A stretch of DNA of 64,000 nucleotides. Origin: Fibrobacter sp. (GTDB taxonomy: Bacteria > Fibrobacterota > Fibrobacteria > Fibrobacterales > Fibrobacteraceae). The notes beneath the pieces are model-generated. The model searched no databases. It was not told the DNA's origin and saw nothing but the letters and a program-made list of their open reading frames with translations. Numbering within the stretch: the stretch's first letter is position 1; every line of letters begins with the position of its first letter. Below are positions 25,755 through 34,294 of the stretch, one piece after another. The stretch is from NCBI GenBank assembly GCA_017412605.1, contig JAFPWY010000013.1:1-64000 (forward strand), read 5' to 3'. The position numbers and the translations under genes were made by a program.

Positions 25755-26033
25755 GTGAAGAAGTTTTTCTGTTCTATTATTCTATTGATGTTGTTTGGTT
25801 GTGCATGTAACGACCCGCGTGGTTGTCATGTGATTGATGGTGTCGGGAATACCCCGGATGACCGTCGCCTGGTGAAAGAAGGCCGAGATGTTCAGACATA
25901 CCAAAATACAAGGATGCCGGACCCATCTGCAGAAAATTCAGTGAATAGATCAGATGAAATTTCGCCACGAATATATAACCCAAACGATACGGTACATGTC
26001 GACGACAAAATTGATTGGACGAAAGTGGAGTAA
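25755..26033 (+). CDS. small lipoprotein, unknown
   Basis: A 92-residue protein starting with GTG. It has a short signal sequence with lipobox (LMLFGC at residues about 11-16), so it should be lipid-anchored. The mature part is hydrophilic, with an extra Cys pair (CxCNDPRGC) and Asp/Asn-rich sequence; no domain is recognised. TATATAA lies just upstream of the start, so the mRNA may have almost no leader. It ends 6 nt before the TfoX-like gene and probably shares its transcript. Confidence 0.65.
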   Translation: MKKFFCSIILLMLFGCACNDPRGCHVIDGVGNTPDDRRLVKEGRDVQTYQNTRMPDPSAENSVNRSDEISPRIYNPNDTVHVDDKIDWTKVE

Positions 26034-26039
26034 GTTATT

Positions 26040-26357
26040 ATGCCGAGTTCTGAGAAGTTTCGTGACCATGTCTTGCAGCAGTTCAAGGGTGAACTGCGTG
26101 TGACGACCCGCAAGATGATGGGCGAGTACATCTTGTATGCCGACGGGAAAATCTTCGGCGGGATTTACGATGACCGTCTGCTGGTAAAGCCCGTGGCGGC
26201 GGCTCTCACGATGTTGCCGGGCGCAAAGAAGCAGTTGCCCTACGAAGGTGCAAAGCCCATGCTCCGCGTGACCAACGAGCAGATAGAAGATAACGGTTTG
26301 CTGGTTCGCCTGCTCGACGCAATGTTGCCGGAATTGCCTGCTCCGAAGAAGAAATAG
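26040..26357 (+). CDS. TfoX N-terminal domain protein
   Basis: A 105-residue protein matching the TfoX N-terminal domain (PF04993): RVTTRKMMGEYILYADGKIFGGIYDDRLLVKPV followed by LPYEGAKPMLRV. TfoX/Sxy proteins act in competence regulation, but short stand-alone N-domain proteins such as this one are widespread and mostly uncharacterised. It lacks the C-terminal TfoX domain. The end PELPAPKKK is basic. GGAG stands 9 nt before the ATG, inside the end of the lipoprotein gene. The family call is firm, the function is not. Confidence 0.85.
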   Translation: MPSSEKFRDHVLQQFKGELRVTTRKMMGEYILYADGKIFGGIYDDRLLVKPVAAALTMLPGAKKQLPYEGAKPMLRVTNEQIEDNGLLVRLLDAMLPELPAPKKK

Positions 26358-26400
26358 AAGCGAAGCATGTTTGATAAAATTTGATTTTAGCCAAGTTTTT

Positions 26401-26407
26401 TATATTC
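26401..26407 (+). promoter_or_regulatory. -10 element of the GNAT gene, leaderless position
   Basis: TATATTC ends 7 nt before ATG 26415 and no Shine-Dalgarno is present. Confidence 0.5.
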
Positions 26408-26414
26408 TGAACGA

Positions 26415-26855
26415 ATGAAATTTATCAGAGTGACAAAGGAATGTGAGCGTGCGGGTGCCTACTACGTGCGTATCGCAGCGATGATGCGCAAGCACCAGAT
26501 TCCGCTCGATGCCGAAATCGATGCGCATGACGGCGAGAGTTGCCATTATATCTTGGCGCTAGACGATATTTACCCAGTTGCCACCTGCCGCTGGTTTGAG
26601 GTGGGCGATGCGGATGCCCGCATTGCCGAAATCGGGCGCGTCGTGGTGTTGCCGGAATACCGGGGTAAACACTTGGGCCAGGCCGTTGTCGCCGAAGCCG
26701 AAAAGTGGATGCGCGAAGCAGGATACCGCAAGGCGGTCGTGTCGAGTCGCGTCGGTGTCGAAGACTTCTACAAAAAGCTAGGGTATAGTTTTAACGAAAA
26801 CGGCAAGCCGCACCATGACACGTTCCAATGCGTGTACATGGAAAAGGACTTGTAA
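26415..26855 (+). CDS. GNAT-family N-acetyltransferase
   Basis: A 146-residue acetyltransferase with the GNAT core: motif A IAEIGRVVVLPEYRGKHLGQAVVAEAEKWMREAGYRKAVVSS (acetyl-CoA loop R-G-K-H-L-G) and motif B VEDFYKKLGY. The N-terminal strand region (CHYILALDDIYPVATCRWFEVGDAD) resembles ElaA/YjcF-type members. The acceptor substrate cannot be read from the sequence. It is 3 nt from the next lipoprotein gene, so probably cotranscribed. Confidence 0.88.
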   Translation: MKFIRVTKECERAGAYYVRIAAMMRKHQIPLDAEIDAHDGESCHYILALDDIYPVATCRWFEVGDADARIAEIGRVVVLPEYRGKHLGQAVVAEAEKWMREAGYRKAVVSSRVGVEDFYKKLGYSFNENGKPHHDTFQCVYMEKDL

Positions 26856-26858
26856 ACG

Positions 26859-27533
26859 ATGGTTCGCTATCTTGCATGGATTGTCTTGGCGGTGGGGTTC
26901 CTGTTGCTTGCGGGATGCTCAAACCATCCGCCTTCCGCGGCGCAGTTTATGACTGCCAAGGATGGGCTTAATTTCGTTGTTGGCGGAGCGGCAAGAACTG
27001 GGGATTTAGATAACAGGGAAATTCCTGGGAGGGATGATGCATCGGTATCTTATGAAGAAGGGTATTGGAATACCGATTTGGCGCTTTCCTTTGCCTTTCC
27101 TTATGCTTTGATTGCGATTGACTTTGAGGATTATACCTACAGGACAATTATGGGTGGACGATCCCGGTATTTTGGGGTCCAAGGGTGGTACGGATTTGCA
27201 GAAGGAGAGCAGAGCGATGGGACATCGTCGAGAATGCATCATATGGGCGGTGTGATGCTTATTGAACAGTATCCTGTCTCTGAAAATTTCAAGGTGGGAA
27301 TAAGTGAACACATTTCGCGCAATTCGTATAGGGTTATAGATGATCCGGGATGTTGCACTTTCAACACCATAGATCTTGAGGTGTATTCAGAGTTTGGTGC
27401 CGGCGCCTATGTTGCATATAAGGGGTTCTCGGCAGAGTTTCGCTATGGAAGGGAAATTGGGGCGCCGAACAACCGGTTCTATTTCCAGTTGAGCTATGTT
27501 TTTTTCTTAAAGGAATGGAACTACAGCAAGTAG
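26859..27533 (+). CDS. lipoprotein with beta-barrel-like C-terminal part
   Basis: A 224-residue lipoprotein: signal peptide MVRYLAWIVLAVGFLLLAGC with lipobox LLAGC (Cys20). The mature protein alternates short aromatic-rich strands (GYWNTDLALSFAFPYALIAIDFED, RYFGVQGWYGFAEGE, FKVGISEHISRNSYR, AGAYVAYKGFSAEFRYGREIG, FYFQLSYVFFLKEW). This is compatible with an eight-stranded outer-membrane-type barrel or a beta-sandwich. A CC pair lies at VIDDPGCCTFN. No family is recognised. ATG 26859 follows the GNAT stop directly; the ribosome site is weak. Confidence 0.7.
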   Translation: MVRYLAWIVLAVGFLLLAGCSNHPPSAAQFMTAKDGLNFVVGGAARTGDLDNREIPGRDDASVSYEEGYWNTDLALSFAFPYALIAIDFEDYTYRTIMGGRSRYFGVQGWYGFAEGEQSDGTSSRMHHMGGVMLIEQYPVSENFKVGISEHISRNSYRVIDDPGCCTFNTIDLEVYSEFGAGAYVAYKGFSAEFRYGREIGAPNNRFYFQLSYVFFLKEWNYSK

Positions 27534-27643
27534 CTTCGTGTCCGTTTCGCATCGCAGCATCACGGCCAAGGGCGGTGTAGTAAATTTTGCATATGTTTAT
27601 GTTGAAGTAGGTGCTTTTTTTCTTCTTTTTATATATATATAGA

Positions 27644-29653
27644 ATGGTGTATTGCTATAAACGTTTAGTTCTTGTCTTTTCCCTAGTGGCGTGCCTTGGT
27701 TCTTTTGCCTTCGCGCAGACCAAGGTCGTTGTCGATCCTTCCAAGAAGTACCAGGTTTTCGAGGGCTGGGGCACGAGCCTCTGCTGGTGGGCCGTTCTTG
27801 TGGGCGCCTGGGACAATGCGAACCGCGACCAGTTCCTCGGTGCGCTCGCCGACCCCGACACGGGCCTGGGCTACAATATTTTCCGTTACAATGTCGGCGG
27901 CGGGGACCAGCCGGGCCACGACCACCTCACCAAGGGGGACGGCGGCGGCAAGGTGCCGGGCTACAAGCCGACAGAGAAGGGCGACTTTGACTGGACGGCC
28001 GACCCCGCTCAGCGCGGCGTCGCCCTCAGCCTCAACAAGATGGTCAAGGATCCGATTTTCGAGGCGTTCAGCAATTCCCCGCCGTGGTGGATGACCAAGA
28101 GCGGTTGCGTCTCGGGCAGTAGCGACGGTTCCGATAACCTGAAAGAAGATTATTTCGATGACTTCGCGGATTACCTTTCCGAGGTGGCGCTCCACTTCAA
28201 GACGGAATGGGGTCTCACGTTCCGCACGGTCGAGCCCTTCAACGAACCGAGCGCCGGCTGGTGGAAATCGAACGGCGGCCAGGAGGGTTGCGGTTTCAAG
28301 AATAACCAGTCCAAGATGATTGTGGAACTGGGCAAGGCGCTCAAGAAGAAGGGTCTCTTCCCGGAAACCTCCGTGAGTGCGGCCGACGAGACGTCCATCA
28401 AGCAGGCGCATGACCAGCTGGGCAATTACACTTCCGAGGCGCTGTCTTACCTGGGCCAGGTGAACACGCACAGCTATTCCGACGGCAGCTACCGCAAGCA
28501 GCTTTACAACCGGGCCTTCAGCATGGACAAGCGCCTTTGGCAGTCCGAGACGGGCCCGCTGAGCAAGAACGGCGACGAGCATATCGCGCTGTGGATGGCG
28601 AATGTGATTATCCAGGACTTGCGCGACTTGAAGGCCGAGGCCTGGGTGGACTGGCAGATTGCCGATCCCGCCGAGAACTGGCGTTCCATCAAGGCCGACC
28701 ACAAGAAGCAGACATTCTCGTACATGCCGCGCTACTACATGCACGCTGCGTTCAGCCGCTACATTCGCCCGGGTTCGCGCATTATCGATAGCGACAACGG
28801 CAACACGGTTGCCGCCCTGCGCCCCGACGGGGCGCTGGTCATCGTCGTGCGGAACAGCGGCAGCAGCGACGTGAAGTACAACTTTGACTTGAGCAAGTTC
28901 AAGAAGTTGGGGACAACGGCGAAGGTCGTACGCTTCGAGCTGCCGGGCAGCCTCAAGCCGGCTGACGATATCGCCATCAGCGGCACTTCGCTTGCGATGA
29001 CGGCGAAATCGAATACCGTCACGACGATGGTTGTCGCGGATGTGGAAGGGACGGATTGCACTCCGTCGGAGGTCATCTCTTACGTGAAAATCCACAATGG
29101 CGATTGGGAAGAATCTAAGGATGTGTCGCTCAAGAAGGGCGATTCGCTGGTGATTGGCCCGCACCCGTACGAGGGCGGTCGCTGGAGCTGGACCGGCCCG
29201 GAAGACTACTATTACCTCGGCCGCGAGGCCCGCTTCAAGAACATGGACGGGACAAAGAGTGGAATCTACACGGGCAAGTACGTGAACCCGTCGGGCTGCG
29301 AGACGGAATTGATGGTCAAGGTCGTGGTGGACGATCCGGATCATCCCTATGTCGAAAAACCGCCCGAGGATACATTGCCTCCTAAGGATACGTCGACGAC
29401 ATCCTTCAAAAATATGCGGCTTGCGTCCTCTGTCCGAGCCTACAGGCTAGGGGACGGAATCCGGGTGACGGGCACAAACGGCGGATGGACCATGTTCCGG
29501 ATGTACGACATGCAGGGCGTTCCCGTGAAAACGGCTGAATTTGTCGGGGACGGGATTGTCCAAATGGGTCCTGCCCAACCGCGCGGACACTATGTTGTCC
29601 AGATTCTCGACAAGTCGGGCATGCGCTTGTTCGAAGGACTTGTTCGTTATTAA
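27644..29653 (+). CDS. secreted GH30 family glycoside hydrolase with sorting domain
   Basis: A 669-residue exported enzyme. A signal peptide (to about AFAQ, residue 25) is followed by a GH30 (beta/alpha)8 catalytic domain beginning FEGWGTSLCWWAVLVG, with the acid/base Glu201 in EPFNEPSAGWW and the nucleophile Glu302 in WQSETGPLS. The opening motif is closest to the endo-beta-1,6-galactanase-like GH30 branch, so galactan or xylan is a plausible substrate. An Ig-like domain (GRWSWTGPEDYYYLGREARFKN...SGIYTGKYVNPSGCE) and a C-terminal T9SS-like sorting domain (GGWTMFRMYDMQGVPVKT...GHYVVQILDKSG) follow. The start was chosen for signal-peptide shape. Confidence 0.88.
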   Translation: MVYCYKRLVLVFSLVACLGSFAFAQTKVVVDPSKKYQVFEGWGTSLCWWAVLVGAWDNANRDQFLGALADPDTGLGYNIFRYNVGGGDQPGHDHLTKGDGGGKVPGYKPTEKGDFDWTADPAQRGVALSLNKMVKDPIFEAFSNSPPWWMTKSGCVSGSSDGSDNLKEDYFDDFADYLSEVALHFKTEWGLTFRTVEPFNEPSAGWWKSNGGQEGCGFKNNQSKMIVELGKALKKKGLFPETSVSAADETSIKQAHDQLGNYTSEALSYLGQVNTHSYSDGSYRKQLYNRAFSMDKRLWQSETGPLSKNGDEHIALWMANVIIQDLRDLKAEAWVDWQIADPAENWRSIKADHKKQTFSYMPRYYMHAAFSRYIRPGSRIIDSDNGNTVAALRPDGALVIVVRNSGSSDVKYNFDLSKFKKLGTTAKVVRFELPGSLKPADDIAISGTSLAMTAKSNTVTTMVVADVEGTDCTPSEVISYVKIHNGDWEESKDVSLKKGDSLVIGPHPYEGGRWSWTGPEDYYYLGREARFKNMDGTKSGIYTGKYVNPSGCETELMVKVVVDDPDHPYVEKPPEDTLPPKDTSTTSFKNMRLASSVRAYRLGDGIRVTGTNGGWTMFRMYDMQGVPVKTAEFVGDGIVQMGPAQPRGHYVVQILDKSGMRLFEGLVRY

Positions 29654-29688
29654 AAAGTTATCTTATTGCAAATTTGAAATAGATTGCT

Positions 29689-29695
29689 TATATTA
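29689..29695 (+). promoter_or_regulatory. promoter of the 29702 gene, leaderless position
   Basis: TATATTA ends 6 nt before ATG 29702. TTGCAA (29666-29671) lies 17 bp upstream, giving a sigma70-like -35/-10 pair. Confidence 0.6.
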
Positions 29696-29701
29696 AATTG
29701 C

Positions 29702-30472
29702 ATGAACAAGAAATTTCTCATTACTTTGCTTTTAGTCCTCGTCAGCATCCTCATGATCACGTTCTTCGTGATGGACTGGCTCGTGTTTTACCGCTGCGGC
29801 GCCGTCGAACAGTGCCTCGTTGAAAGCAGCAACTACCAGAATATCGCCAAGTTCGCGGTTACCGGCATCATGACGGTCATCGTGTTCTTCATTGGTGGCA
29901 ACTGCCTCTGTTCTAGGGACCGCAACTTTCTACAGGCTGGTTTCGCGATGGCCCTGTGCGCGGATTTCTGCCTCAAGATTTTGCACAACTATTCCCATTT
30001 CCTGGATCATCGCAGCGACTACACGTTGCTCGGCATTTGCTTCTTCATGGTGGTGCAGGCGTTGTTCATTTACCGTCACACGCGCACGAGCGACACGGAC
30101 AACAGTTCCCCGTGGATTCTGTGTATCCCGTTCGGGGTGATGTTCATTGCGAACGCGCTGCACCTGTTCCGCATTTTCGAGGGCCCGACGGTCCCGATTG
30201 TCGCCACCTACGGCGCCTTCCTCATCTGCTCGCTGATTGTCGCCTGCAAGGTGCCCAAGAAGGGGTACTTCCCCGAAAAGAACGCTCGGAATATCAAGCG
30301 CGGCATGATCTTGTTCTTCTGCTGCGACGCTTGCGTCGGCCTTTCCTTGGCTACGGGCGATGACCACAGCGTCCAAGAAATTGTCGCTACGGTCGCAAAT
30401 AACTTTGTATGGTACTTCTACACCCCGGCCCTGATTCTGCTTGGCCTGAGTGGGTATAAGAGGAAGGGGTAA
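29702..30472 (+). CDS. polytopic membrane protein, YhhN/TMEM86-like
   Basis: A 256-residue integral membrane protein with about eight hydrophobic segments. The part GFAMALCADFCLKILHNYSHF...LLGICFFMVVQALFIYRHTR resembles the YhhN/TMEM86 (lysoplasmalogenase-like) family, whose members share an acidic residue in the second helix and a similar loop. The match is partial, so the family call is tentative. ATG 29702 is preferred over an in-frame upstream start because a promoter -10 box ends only 6 nt before it. Confidence 0.6.
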   Translation: MNKKFLITLLLVLVSILMITFFVMDWLVFYRCGAVEQCLVESSNYQNIAKFAVTGIMTVIVFFIGGNCLCSRDRNFLQAGFAMALCADFCLKILHNYSHFLDHRSDYTLLGICFFMVVQALFIYRHTRTSDTDNSSPWILCIPFGVMFIANALHLFRIFEGPTVPIVATYGAFLICSLIVACKVPKKGYFPEKNARNIKRGMILFFCCDACVGLSLATGDDHSVQEIVATVANNFVWYFYTPALILLGLSGYKRKG

Positions 30473-30590
30473 TAGGTGTGAGGTCGGGGCTAAAGCCCCT
30501 TTGAGGCCGCTCGCAAGCTCGCTTTGAGGTGTGAGACCCTAGCCTCACGGCTCATTACTCACCGCTCATAGCTCATAGCTCTAAAAACTT
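30473..30590. repeat. dispersed intergenic repeat, copy 1 (inverted relative to copy 2)
   Basis: Downstream of the YhhN-like gene and overlapping the end of folD. It contains a small hairpin GGGGCTAAAGCCCC, then on the minus strand AAAGCGAGCTTGCGAGCG, and tandem GAGCTATGAGC-type units. A 22-bp block (30508-30529) is identical to 43798-43819 in opposite orientation, and the TGAGC-rich part also recurs there. Confidence 0.8.
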
Positions 30591-31415
30591 TTCGCCGGAT
30601 TCCACGCTCTGGTAGATGAGCGTGTTGATGGTCATGGGGCCTACGCCACCGGGGACCGGCGTGTAGGCGCTGGCCACGTCGTCGAGACCCTTCTCGATAT
30701 CGCCGACTCCACCCGGATGGTAACCGGCGTCGACCACGACCGCGCCCTGCTTGATCCATTCCTTCTTGATGAACTCGGGTTTGCCGACCGCACCCACGAG
30801 GATGTCGGCCTGCTTCACGAATTCGGGGAGGTTTTCAGTCTTGCTGTGGCAGATGGTCACGGTGCAGTCGGCATTCAAGAGCATCATCGCCATGGGCTTG
30901 CCGAGGATGGCGCTGCGGCCGACGACCACGGCGTGCTTGCCTGCGAGCGGGATGTTGTAGGCATTCAAGAGGCGCATGATTCCGGCGGGAGTCGCACATC
31001 CGTAGGCGGGTTCGCCCATCGCCATGCGGCCAAAGCCGAGGCAGGTCACGCCGTCCACGTCTTTGCGGGCGTCGATAGCCTCGAAGGCGGCACGTTCGTC
31101 AATATGGCGCGGGACCGGGTGCTGCAGCAGAATGCCGTGCACGTCGCGGTTGTCGTTCAATTCCTGGATCTTGTTGAGGAGTTCCTCGGTGGTGGTGTTC
31201 TTGGGGAGCACCACGCGGATGCTTTCCATACCCACGCGGGCGCAGGCGTTGCCCTTCATCTTCACGTACGTGGCGCTGGCCGGGTCGTCGCCCACCAGGA
31301 TGGTGGCGAGAATCGGGGTCTTGCCCGTCTTTTCCTTGAGTTTCGCCACGCGGGCGCTGAGTTCTTCTTCTGTGGTTTTGGCAAGGGCCTTGCCGTCGAG
31401 GATGAGTGCGGACAT
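30573..31415 (-). CDS. folD: bifunctional methylenetetrahydrofolate dehydrogenase/cyclohydrolase
   Basis: Interconverts 5,10-methylene-, methenyl- and 10-formyl-tetrahydrofolate in cytoplasmic one-carbon metabolism. The 280-residue length is standard. Family motifs are present: [24 protein letters not shown] (catalytic Tyr-x-x-x-Lys), [50 protein letters not shown] (NADP-binding loop), and [16 protein letters not shown]. The start has CGGAG 6 nt upstream. The folE gene elsewhere in the window (40142) feeds the same cofactor family. Confidence 0.97.
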   Translation of the reverse strand: MSALILDGKALAKTTEEELSARVAKLKEKTGKTPILATILVGDDPASATYVKMKGNACARVGMESIRVVLPKNTTTEELLNKIQELNDNRDVHGILLQHPVPRHIDERAAFEAIDARKDVDGVTCLGFGRMAMGEPAYGCATPAGIMRLLNAYNIPLAGKHAVVVGRSAILGKPMAMMLLNADCTVTICHSKTENLPEFVKQADILVGAVGKPEFIKKEWIKQGAVVVDAGYHPGGVGDIEKGLDDVASAYTPVPGGVGPMTINTLIYQSVESGEKFLEL

Positions 31416-31439
31416 ATCTACTCCGTGATTTATGCGGAC

Positions 31440-31446
31440 AAAGATA
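31440..31446 (-). promoter_or_regulatory. -7 element of folD
   Basis: On the minus strand TATCTTTG lies 24 nt before the folD start, an exact match to TAnnTTTG, the Bacteroidetes -7 consensus. Confidence 0.55.
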
Positions 31447-31460
31447 GATATTCTGAGATT

Positions 31461-31483
31461 AAAAAAAAGCCCCCAAAGGGGCT
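31461..31483 (-). terminator. terminator of the 31537-31785 gene
   Basis: On the minus strand AGCCCC TTTG GGGGCT is followed by TTTTTTT. It lies directly upstream of the folD promoter element. Confidence 0.85.
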
Positions 31484-31536
31484 AATAAAGGTGAAACGCT
31501 TTCCTGCAGCGTAGATTGTCTGGCCTAGCCAGTCGG

Positions 31537-31785
31537 TTAGATCAGGGTGTCAAGCACCGCAGGGACTATGATGCAAACAACGACCCACGGATACGAGAGG
31601 GACCCACGGAGCCACCCAGTGCGGAATCCGTTGCGGGCGAATTCCACCTTGTGAATGTTTTCAGGATTCTCGACTGAGCCCCGGACGGATTGGTCCAACA
31701 GGTCTTTCACGCTTTCAATCGAGGAATCGAACAAACGCTTCTGGCTTGTTGCATTTTCGATGATGTGTGCAAAATTGTTGTACAT
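31537..31785 (-). CDS. small protein with C-terminal hydrophobic segment, unknown
   Basis: An 82-residue protein that I do not recognise. The N-terminal 50 residues are helical and charged (NNFAHIIENATSQKRLFDSSIESVKDLLDQSVRGSVEN), and the end is a single hydrophobic stretch (YPWVVVCIIVPAVLDTLI) that could anchor it as a tail-anchored membrane protein. ATG 31785 has AAAGGA 8 nt upstream; the longer frame to 31809 would need a TTG. It has its own promoter-like box (TATCTTTA, 31819-31825) and terminator, so it is probably a genuine monocistronic gene. Confidence 0.65.
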   Translation of the reverse strand: MYNNFAHIIENATSQKRLFDSSIESVKDLLDQSVRGSVENPENIHKVEFARNGFRTGWLRGSLSYPWVVVCIIVPAVLDTLI

Positions 31786-32040
31786 GGTTTTTTCCTTTAA
31801 AAAACCCAATCCATTAGTAAAGATAGAAAAAAGTTACAAAAATCAAAGGGGTTTGTTGAATTTTGTTTACGTTTGTGCATTTTCTGTGTTCTAACTCACG
31901 GAATTGCCGTTTTTTTTCAAAAAAATGCATTTGGTATCATTTTTTTATCTTTTCTCGGGGGTGTGTTGTGACGGATATCATATAATATCCTACATTTATA
32001 GTGTGAAATTTGGGTGATTCTAACCATGTTCGAGGGAAAA

Positions 32041-32895
32041 ATGAATATAATATGCAAGTCTTCCGCTCTTGCCGTTTGTGCAGGTCTTTTTGCCTGCGGC
32101 GGCTCCCAGAAGCCTTCTGTCGAACCCGTGGCCGCCGATTCAACTGCTGCGGTACAGGCTCCGGCTCGCCTTGACACCCTGGTTACCGACCAGGATAGGT
32201 TCAGCTATGCCCTCGGAATGGACTTGGGCCGGGCGATTGCCAATGTGAATGTCCCCCTGCGGATGGATTTGGTCAAGAAGGCCATTGACGACCGTATGGA
32301 TTCGACGAAAACACCCTTGATGAACGATTCTGCTGCCGAAACGGCTATGCAGGACCTGCTTTTGCGCATGCAGCAGCAGAAGGAAGCCGAGGAAAAGGCT
32401 GCGGCCAAGAAGAATCTTGACGAACAGGCCCAATTCCTGGCGAAGAATATATTGGATTCCACGGTGAAAACGACGCCGAAGGGTGTACAGTACAAGGTCA
32501 TCATGACCGGGCAGGGGCTTACCCCCAAGGCATCGGACAAGGTCCAGGTACATTATGTCGGCGCCCTGCTCAACGGGACGGAATTCGACAATAGCGTCAA
32601 ACGCGGTGAGCCCCTGGAATTTCCGGTGAGTGCCGTTATCGAAGGATGGCAGGACCTCCTCATGATCATGACCGAAGGCATGAAGGTGAAGGCCTGGATT
32701 CCTAGCGCCCTGGCCTATGGCGAGGAAGGCGTCCCCCCGATGATTCCCGCGAACTCGCTCCTCGTGTTCGAAGTTCAACTCTTGAAGGTGTATGCCGAGA
32801 ATCCGGAAGGAGAACCGGCGGCCGCTCCCGCAGCTCCTGCGGAGTCGGTTCCTGCAGCAGATGGCGCTGCTGCGAAACCTGCTACCAAGAACTAG
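32041..32895 (+). CDS. FKBP-type peptidyl-prolyl isomerase lipoprotein
   Basis: A 284-residue envelope foldase. The signal peptide ends in a lipobox (GLFAC, Cys19). A helical dimerisation domain (residues about 45-125, FSYALGMDLGRAIANVNVPLRMD, rich in Gln/Glu/Ala) resembles FkpA/Mip. The FKBP domain spans about 130-245 (VQVHYVGALLNGTEFDNS, FPVSAVIEGWQDLLMIMTEGMKVKAWIPSALAYGEEGVP, LLVFEVQLLKV). An Ala/Pro-rich tail follows. GAGGG lies 4 nt before ATG 32041. It is followed 6 nt later by argA. The FKBP active-site aromatic pattern is kept, so isomerase activity is expected. Confidence 0.92.
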   Translation: MNIICKSSALAVCAGLFACGGSQKPSVEPVAADSTAAVQAPARLDTLVTDQDRFSYALGMDLGRAIANVNVPLRMDLVKKAIDDRMDSTKTPLMNDSAAETAMQDLLLRMQQQKEAEEKAAAKKNLDEQAQFLAKNILDSTVKTTPKGVQYKVIMTGQGLTPKASDKVQVHYVGALLNGTEFDNSVKRGEPLEFPVSAVIEGWQDLLMIMTEGMKVKAWIPSALAYGEEGVPPMIPANSLLVFEVQLLKVYAENPEGEPAAAPAAPAESVPAADGAAAKPATKN

Positions 32896-32901
32896 CTTTT
32901 T

Positions 32902-34272
32902 ATGTCTGCAGCCATGAACAAGTCAGCGTCTGATTTCAACTCCCAGCACTTCGAAGTCGCCGGATTCATCCGGGAAGTCTTCGGCTACATGGAACGGTTC
33001 AAGGGCCAGCTCTTCATCCTGAAGATTGATGATAGCCTGATGGACCACCCCCTGTTCCCGGTGCTTATGCGAGATATCGCCCTGTTGCACAAGGCGGGTA
33101 TCCGCATCATTATTGTGCCGGGTACGCGCAAGAGTATCGACGCGCAGCTCAAGGCCTGGGAAATCGAGTCCCGGTTCCATGACGGCGTGCGGCTTACGAG
33201 CGAAGAAGCTTTGCCCCTTATCGAGCAGGCGTCTCTGGGTGTTGCCCAGCGCATCATGAGCCACCTCACGGCGAGCGGTCTCAGCGGCATCCAGGGCAAC
33301 TGGGTGCTGGCGCGGAGCCTTGGCGTCATCGACGGCGTGGACTACATGCGGACAGGACGGATCGAGCGTATCCAGCGCGACATCCTCGAGCAACTTTTGG
33401 ACGAGAAGTTCGTGCCCATCATTCCGCCGATTGGCTGGAACAAGCTCGGGCATGCCTACAACATCAGCTCCACCGAACTTGCGACCGAAATCTGCAAGTA
33501 CATGAAGGTGGGCAAGCTGTTCTTCATCGGTAACGAGAACGGTATCAAGCTCAAGGGGCTTGTGACCGGCAAGAACACCAAGTATCTGGAACCCACCGAG
33601 TCGGGCGTGATTTCGGCTTTGGACGTGGACCAGGCAAAGGAACTGTTGGAACTCAATTCCGATATCCTGAACTTTGCGCAGATGGATTACTTGATGAACG
33701 CCATTCACGCCTGCGAGGCGGGCGCGAACCGTGTTCACCTGCTGAGCGGTGAATTCCAGGGTAGCGTGCTGCAGGAAGTATTCAGCGCACGTGGTGACGG
33801 TACCATGGTGTACGCGAACCAGTACTCGAGCATCCGGCCCGCGAACATCGAAGATATTCCGGATATCCTCCGGATTATGCAGGACTACATCGCGAAGGGC
33901 TACCTGGTGCCGCGCACGCAGGAAAGCATTTCCGAGAAGCTCAAGGACTACGTGGTGTACAGCATCGACAACAGCATTCACGGATGTGGTGCGTTGCACG
34001 CCTTCGAAGACGGCATGGCCGAGATTGCGGGCATTGCCGTGGGCGCGAACTACCGCAAGTCGGGCATTGGCGACGCGATTGTACGGCACCTGATTTCTAT
34101 CGGGCGCATGAAGGGCTACAAGAAATTGTTCCTGCTCACGACGCAGGCGCTTGACTGGTTCTACCCGTTCGGATTTGAGGACGGCACGGTTGAGGATTTG
34201 CCCAAGAGCAAGCGGGACAACTACAACCAGAAGCGTAACTCGCGCATATTGATACTCCCGCTTGACAAGTAG
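32902..34272 (+). CDS. argA: amino-acid N-acetyltransferase (N-acetylglutamate synthase)
   Basis: Acetylates glutamate, the first step of arginine synthesis. The 456-residue protein has the classical two-domain layout: an amino-acid-kinase-like domain (residues about 40-305, with FILKIDDSLMD, AGIRIIIVPGTRKSID, RTGRIERIQ, VPIIPPIGW) and a C-terminal GNAT domain (about 315-450, with IRPANIEDIPDILRIMQDY, GCGALHAFEDGMAEIAGIAVGANYRKSGIGDAIVRHLI, LTTQALDWFYPFGF). The length matches ArgA from other bacteria. No other arginine genes are nearby. No clear ribosome site precedes ATG 32902; it may depend on coupling to the FKBP gene. Confidence 0.94.
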   Translation: MSAAMNKSASDFNSQHFEVAGFIREVFGYMERFKGQLFILKIDDSLMDHPLFPVLMRDIALLHKAGIRIIIVPGTRKSIDAQLKAWEIESRFHDGVRLTSEEALPLIEQASLGVAQRIMSHLTASGLSGIQGNWVLARSLGVIDGVDYMRTGRIERIQRDILEQLLDEKFVPIIPPIGWNKLGHAYNISSTELATEICKYMKVGKLFFIGNENGIKLKGLVTGKNTKYLEPTESGVISALDVDQAKELLELNSDILNFAQMDYLMNAIHACEAGANRVHLLSGEFQGSVLQEVFSARGDGTMVYANQYSSIRPANIEDIPDILRIMQDYIAKGYLVPRTQESISEKLKDYVVYSIDNSIHGCGALHAFEDGMAEIAGIAVGANYRKSGIGDAIVRHLISIGRMKGYKKLFLLTTQALDWFYPFGFEDGTVEDLPKSKRDNYNQKRNSRILILPLDK

Positions 34273-34294
34273 GAATTTCACGGTTGGGGGTTGC